A stretch of DNA of 11,789 nt from Coemansia sp. RSA 922 (taxonomy: Eukaryota > Kickxellomycota > Kickxellomycetes > Kickxellales > Kickxellaceae): NCBI GenBank assembly GCA_027577415.1, contig JANBQS010000799.1, positions 1 to 11,789 of the forward strand. The letters run 5' to 3'. The stretch's first letter is position 1. Each line of letters starts with the position of its first letter. Made by a program: the position numbers and the translations under genes. Shown in pieces: positions 7,632-11,789 of the stretch. Under the pieces are notes generated by a model. It saw only the letters and a list, made by a program, of their open reading frames with translations, searched no databases and had not been told where the DNA came from.

Positions 7632-9209
7632 TCAATGGTAATCTTTTTTCACTGTTTGTAATGGCCTATTCTCTATACCTGCTACTGTCAACAAGAGTAA
7701 TACGGAGAACGGGATAAGCGCAGTAAATGCCGCACGCATACCCTTCATGAACGCGTTAACCAAACTGTCAAACACCACGGGTGGAAATCCGAGTCTGTGG
7801 ATAAGCGACTGGTTCTCGGCTACTTTGGCAATATCGCTGGCGTATTCGGGGTAGGTTTTAGCTATAATTGCGAATTCCTCAGTTAGCTTATTACCATTGA
7901 CTGAACTAAGCACGGCGACGACTAGAATTGCACCCAGTGCCCGCATAAACAAGCACACTGACGTGGCCGACGCCGAATCACGACCCGTTGAGCTCGCCTG
8001 TGCGGTGAGTATCAATGTTTGGATACATAGACCGTAACCAAGACCGGATATTACTTGGAACCCGATAATATAACCCAAACTCGAATCCCTGTCCAATAAT
8101 ATCATAGGTGTGACACCAGATAAAAGCAGCACACTACCCAGCCATACACACTCACGGTACCGTCCGCTACGAGTAACCCAGAGACCTGAAATCATGACCG
8201 ATACAAACTCAGAGAGCGTAAACGGTAGTGTATATAGACCCGACGTAATTGGTGTGGTGTTTCGAACTACTAATGCCCACTGCGGAATAAACATCAATTG
8301 GGCGTATGTTACAGCTCCAAAAAACAAGTGCCCGATAAACGATAATGCGACATTACGCGTCCGCAATAAATGCAGCGGCACTATAGGCTCCAGTGGGATG
8401 CGGTGCTCGTAGACAATAAAGAGGAGCAGTATCAGGGTTCCGAATACTAGGCAGCATATGACAGTTGCAGATCCCCAGCTATAATCGCGTCCACCCCAAG
8501 ACAGCGCCAGCAAGATGAGTACTATGGACGTAAGCGATAATAGGGAGCCGCCAAAATCAATACGCTTTACCTTGTCGCGGAGCGAGCCACTGGGTACGGG
8601 TAACCGGATGATACTTAAAACTATTATCGCAGCTATCAAGCAAATCGGCACATTGATCCAGAACGCTACACGCCACGTCGAATACTGTACTATGACACCG
8701 CCCAAAACCACTGCACCGCTTGCCGCCAATGACCAAGCACCAGACGCAATACCCATGAACCGCCCACGCGCCCTCTCATTATAAAGATCCGCAATCACAA
8801 TGTTGACCATCGTGTACATTCCCGCGCTACCCAGTCCTTGTATAGCACGGCTAAAAATTAAAACGTTCATAAACTGAGCTGTTGCGCTTAGGACTGAGCC
8901 TATTAGGAGAAGAAAGCTGGCTGTTACCATGGCTGGTGCACGGCCTACTATGTCGCTGACTTTGCCGTAAATGGGCTGTAATGATGTTGTCGTTATTAGG
9001 TAGCCGTTAATTATCCATTCGGCTCGTGGCAATGAATTGAACTCGTTGGCTATTGGCACATAGATTACTGCATCCATCGTTGTGTATAGTCCGATTAGAA
9101 ACATTAGTAGGCATATGCTGCTGCTGACTAGTAGTGGGTGTTGCTCGGTTGGGTGTTGAGCATCAGTCTCCGACGACTCTCGGGGCTCCAGTGAACTAGC
9201 AGCGGTCAT
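7632..9209 (-). CDS. MFS transporter, 14-helix DHA2-type, probable vacuolar location
   Basis: A major facilitator superfamily antiporter of 525 residues with about 14 hydrophobic segments (roughly 28-52, 64-84, 92-113, 117-139, 151-175, 181-201, 216-235, 247-267, 287-311, 323-343, 354-372, 378-403, 412-437, 493-512). Motif A is GKVSDIVGR (82-90). Motif B is FSRAIQGLGSAG with Arg121. The motif-C region of helix 5 is SGAVVLGG. This layout fits the DHA2 class, which in fungi includes multidrug exporters and vacuolar basic amino-acid transporters such as Fnx1/Vba proteins. The hydrophilic N tail carries E-Q-H-P-L-L (22-27), an ExxxLL signal used for AP-3 sorting to the vacuole. A hydrophilic loop at 438-492 precedes the last helix. 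I chose the ATG at 9209 because the frame upstream runs through a TATA box. It is intronless. Substrate is unknown; amino acid or drug are both possible. Confidence 0.85.
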   Translation of the reverse strand: MTAASSLEPRESSETDAQHPTEQHPLLVSSSICLLMFLIGLYTTMDAVIYVPIANEFNSLPRAEWIINGYLITTTSLQPIYGKVSDIVGRAPAMVTASFLLLIGSVLSATAQFMNVLIFSRAIQGLGSAGMYTMVNIVIADLYNERARGRFMGIASGAWSLAASGAVVLGGVIVQYSTWRVAFWINVPICLIAAIIVLSIIRLPVPSGSLRDKVKRIDFGGSLLSLTSIVLILLALSWGGRDYSWGSATVICCLVFGTLILLLFIVYEHRIPLEPIVPLHLLRTRNVALSFIGHLFFGAVTYAQLMFIPQWALVVRNTTPITSGLYTLPFTLSEFVSVMISGLWVTRSGRYRECVWLGSVLLLSGVTPMILLDRDSSLGYIIGFQVISGLGYGLCIQTLILTAQASSTGRDSASATSVCLFMRALGAILVVAVLSSVNGNKLTEEFAIIAKTYPEYASDIAKVAENQSLIHRLGFPPVVFDSLVNAFMKGMRAAFTALIPFSVLLLLTVAGIENRPLQTVKKDYH

Positions 9210-9615
9210 TGACTTGGGAGCGCTCGTGTCAGTGACTTTTTTTACGTGTTTAAATAATAGTATATATAATAAAAATGAAGAATAAAGATGGCTTGCTACA
9301 CATTTTTCTCGCATCAGCTGCCCATTGCTCAACCACCAAGTACAATCACCCACTACCGCCTCCCCATTTCAAGCTAACAATGAACCTACTAAATCTCCGA
9401 GAGATGTCCGTTCTATCCACACAGATGGAACAAGTGAGAATATCTTGCAAAAAGGTACCTGAAATACCACACATTGATCAAATCAACCGCGCCAGATCTC
9501 CAAAGTGTGCATATGACTTGTGCGCAGTCAGCGTTTACTTCTTTCTTTTTCTCTTGTATAAATTCAAATTTAATCCTCATACTCTTGCATATTTTTTATT
9601 TATAATTCTACTGAA
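9210..9615. promoter_or_regulatory. Divergent promoter of the transporter and DUF4211 genes
   Basis: A 406-nt gap between opposing starts. Leftward, TATATATA on the minus strand (9268-9261) is 59 nt from the transporter ATG. Rightward, TATAAAT (9557-9563) is 59 nt from the DUF4211 ATG and preceded by a pyrimidine tract (9538-9555). The equal spacing suggests both are functional. A 114-codon frame (9275-9619) spans the gap, but it overlaps the DUF4211 start and has AT-driven composition. Confidence 0.55.
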
Positions 9616-11789
9616 ATGACTCGCGGTGATAAAGCCTCTTCTACAACTAAAGTTCGCAGGCTGCGGTCCGACGTTTCAGACGAATGGGCGCCACCAGACG
9701 ACGAACTTGGCTTAACTCTGTCGCAGGTACTACACCGACCGTCTCGGAAGCGCCCACCTCCAAGCGAAGTAAGGCCTAAGCGGACACCAGCAAAAGCAGA
9801 GAGAATTACAAAGCCATCAAAGCCTGACAAGACTAGCAACAAAGCGCTACAGTCTCCGCGACAGACGACTAGCCGCGCACTCGCTAACCCGGTTGGCAAT
9901 GAATTGGTCGCCCTGAGCGATAGCGATTCAGACACTAAGAAAGAACAAGCAGCAATTGATGCTCAACATATAGCCGCGATCTCTGCCATGTTTGACGACA
10001 GCGATAACGACGATGGTGCAAAGTCGAAAGGCGATGTGGTGCCTGTCACAGACAAGGAGCATGACCGCGATTCTCAACTACTAGTCGACAGCCAGCTTGT
10101 CGCCGACGATGAGTCTAATATCCATGTCAAATCAGAAGTAACAGACCAGGTACCAGCTCCGCAGATGGACTTTATGGACGAAGAGAGCGCCAAAAACTAC
10201 CAGAGGATTCTTGAAAATAGCAAGAGGGAGAGAGCCGAGCGGCGACGGACCTTTAGAGCAGGAGGTAGTCGCAACAACAACGAAACGTCGCCGACAACAG
10301 CAAAGTCTCCGCTACGTACAAACCCCGTCCTGGCGACAAGGGGACTGCCACCGCTTGCAAAGGAGCCTAGTACCTCTGCCGATGAGCTTCCCGACGACCC
10401 TCTTGCCGACAACACTCGATCGTCACGACACACGACGCCATCAAAGAGGAAGAGACATGCGCCCCTGCGGATCTGTGATTCTGAGGCTTCTGACGATAAC
10501 GAGGTTCTGGATGAGCGCAAAATTCTGGACCAGCGACTGCGCACAAAGCCCAAGCTATCGTTGGCCACACCGAGCCGGTTCGAGCAGGCACGGCTAAACA
10601 TGGAGCGCGAGACCTATGCATCTGACTCGGACAACGACGATCGACATAGCATTGGTGCCTACGATAGTGGGAATGGCGGTGGTGCTGTTATCGATACGCT
10701 TGACACAGATTCTGAGCCTGAGCGACCTGTAGGTAGCGCCGTGATGGTGATTCGCGATTCTAGCGACGATGACAATGACTTTATCTCAGACCCAGAAGAC
10801 CATCGTCCAGTATATCCACGAGTTGCGGGTCGCTCGAAAGAATCGAAGAAACAGCTGGACTCTTTTATATCTCATTTTGAGCCAGGACGGCGAAAGCAAA
10901 TGCAGCAACGGCTTAATCGCAATTCAGACCGCAGTGACAGTCGCCATCATCGGCCGTCGACGTCTCCGCGGGCGGCTCCAACAGTAGTCAAGGGATATAG
11001 TCAGGATTTGGATGACGATATTGCCGATTTCATAGTTGACGATGACGCTGATGCAGCTACCGAGGAACCGACTGGTCACACTGCCGGGACTAGCGCATAT
11101 GACAGTGATATCTCTGCGCGTCCCAAGTTTAGTCGGGAGGGACCTCGTGGGGTCATGGCATTGATGCCGGACGAGTTCAGCTTGTTTGACCTGCCTACCT
11201 CGTTCAAGGCGTATGTCCAGTACCTGGTGCACTGGATCTGTAATGACCACAACAAGCCAGTACTTACTGAAGTTAATGCGAGGTACTTTTTCCAAGCGTA
11301 TATTGCGGTGGCACGCGTCATTGATTCGGTCGAGCAAAGCGTCGTGGCAAGCTCGGCATGGGTCGAGCCCTTCCGAACTAGCCTACACAGTTATCCTGAC
11401 TACGCTGCGTCTTCTATACCGGGTACTCCTGGATGCGACGCCTGTCATTTCCATAGCAATCGTACTGCTACCTTTTGCGTGACACTCTCTGGAACTCCGT
11501 ATAAGCGCTCCATATTGGCACCGCCCCAGCCTGGTGAGCTAACATCTGAAGAGATGGTGCCTGAAGATGAGGCCGAATCGGAGAAAGACGATGAAAGTGG
11601 TGGCGGTCAGAACGATGTAGTGACGATAGATGATGACTCTGATGATCTTGATAGCACTGAGTCGCCAAACAGCAAGGCCGGTGACCAGCCGTATGTCGAG
11701 TACAATCTGGGCAAGGTGTGCCAGATGAGGTCGGAGATATGCCACGAGCTGCACCACTACTTTTACCATCTCGCGCACACGGTCGAAAT
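9616..11789 (+). CDS. Acidic nuclear protein with C-terminal DUF4211 domain (3' partial)
   Basis: A single uninterrupted frame of 724 codons from an ATG with G at -3, cut by the right edge. Residues 1-510 are low-complexity, rich in Ser, Asp, Glu, Arg and Lys, and probably disordered. SKRKRH (276-281) is a classical nuclear localisation signal. From about 516 the sequence becomes globular: SFKAYVQYLVHWICND, then ARYFFQAYIAVARVIDS, CDAC (607-610), TFCVTLSGTPYKRS and, after an acidic insert (about 633-690), YNLGKVCQMRSEICHELHHY. I match this from memory to DUF4211 (Pfam PF13926), found at the C terminus of human CCDC82 and in the nuclear proteins QSER1 and PRR12. Its biochemical role is not established. 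Short hydrophobic-plus-acidic segments at 97-106, 284-294, 357-367, 376-386 and 668-677 resemble SUMO-interaction motifs. A role in chromatin or DNA metabolism is inference. Codon use is mixed and close to the other genes except coatomer. Confidence 0.8.
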   Translation, partial: MTRGDKASSTTKVRRLRSDVSDEWAPPDDELGLTLSQVLHRPSRKRPPPSEVRPKRTPAKAERITKPSKPDKTSNKALQSPRQTTSRALANPVGNELVALSDSDSDTKKEQAAIDAQHIAAISAMFDDSDNDDGAKSKGDVVPVTDKEHDRDSQLLVDSQLVADDESNIHVKSEVTDQVPAPQMDFMDEESAKNYQRILENSKRERAERRRTFRAGGSRNNNETSPTTAKSPLRTNPVLATRGLPPLAKEPSTSADELPDDPLADNTRSSRHTTPSKRKRHAPLRICDSEASDDNEVLDERKILDQRLRTKPKLSLATPSRFEQARLNMERETYASDSDNDDRHSIGAYDSGNGGGAVIDTLDTDSEPERPVGSAVMVIRDSSDDDNDFISDPEDHRPVYPRVAGRSKESKKQLDSFISHFEPGRRKQMQQRLNRNSDRSDSRHHRPSTSPRAAPTVVKGYSQDLDDDIADFIVDDDADAATEEPTGHTAGTSAYDSDISARPKFSREGPRGVMALMPDEFSLFDLPTSFKAYVQYLVHWICNDHNKPVLTEVNARYFFQAYIAVARVIDSVEQSVVASSAWVEPFRTSLHSYPDYAASSIPGTPGCDACHFHSNRTATFCVTLSGTPYKRSILAPPQPGELTSEEMVPEDEAESEKDDESGGGQNDVVTIDDDSDDLDSTESPNSKAGDQPYVEYNLGKVCQMRSEICHELHHYFYHLAHTVE

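Noticed and set aside
7633..9353. Extension of the transporter to a start at 9353 or 9314
   Set aside because: The 9353 start is GTG, unlikely in a eukaryote, and both extensions translate the TATA box. The ATG at 9209 gives a normal hydrophilic N tail.
9275..9619. 114-codon plus-strand frame between transporter and DUF4211 genes
   Set aside because: It runs through both TATA elements, ends over the DUF4211 start and has AT-driven composition with no domain.
9617..9622. Third TGACTC core, over the DUF4211 start codon
   Set aside because: It overlaps coding sequence and the start codon, about 400 nt from the transporter; likely coincidence.
10197..11337. Several 70-140 codon frames overlapping the DUF4211 gene on both strands
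   Set aside because: All lie within one continuous 724-codon frame that ends in a recognisable domain.

Overview
The window looks like nuclear DNA from a fungus. It carries eukaryotic genes only: a COPI coat subunit, two mitochondrial enzymes with N-terminal targeting sequences, a 14-helix MFS transporter and a nuclear DUF4211 protein. There are just two short spliceosomal introns (74 and 174 nt), intergenic gaps of 15 to 660 nt between genes, and TATA boxes about 50-60 nt upstream of several start codons. A short-chain-dehydrogenase type threonine dehydrogenase argues against a Saccharomyces-like yeast. Intron-poor genes with mixed GC would fit an early-diverging lineage such as Zoopagomycota (Kickxellomycotina), but that placement is a low-confidence guess.

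Layout. 1-1500: a long non-coding stretch with a minus-strand TATA box at the far left, probably the promoter of a gene outside the window, and two sets of inverted repeats. 1501-4370 (+): coatomer gamma subunit, two exons, with a 28-nt first exon. 4410-5690 (-): 2-amino-3-ketobutyrate CoA ligase, mitochondrial. 5691-6353: shared divergent promoter. 6354-7616 (+): L-threonine 3-dehydrogenase, mitochondrial, two exons. 7632-9209 (-): MFS/DHA2-type transporter with a vacuolar-type dileucine signal. 9210-9615: second divergent promoter. 9616-11789 (+, runs off the right edge): long acidic nuclear protein ending in a DUF4211 domain.

How the genes work together. The ketobutyrate ligase and the threonine dehydrogenase catalyse consecutive steps: threonine to 2-amino-3-ketobutyrate to glycine plus acetyl-CoA. 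They stand head to head on one promoter region holding two TGACTC sites, the core bound by Gcn4/CPC-1 type bZIP factors. This is a small threonine-degradation cluster. The adjacent transporter, tail to tail with the dehydrogenase, may move amino acids across the vacuolar membrane, but its substrate cannot be read from sequence. The coatomer and DUF4211 genes are unrelated neighbours.

The most interesting points are the divergent threonine-catabolism pair with its paired TGACTC sites, a row of SUMO-interaction-like motifs in the DUF4211 protein, and a multi-stem inverted-repeat structure at 644-712 in non-coding DNA.
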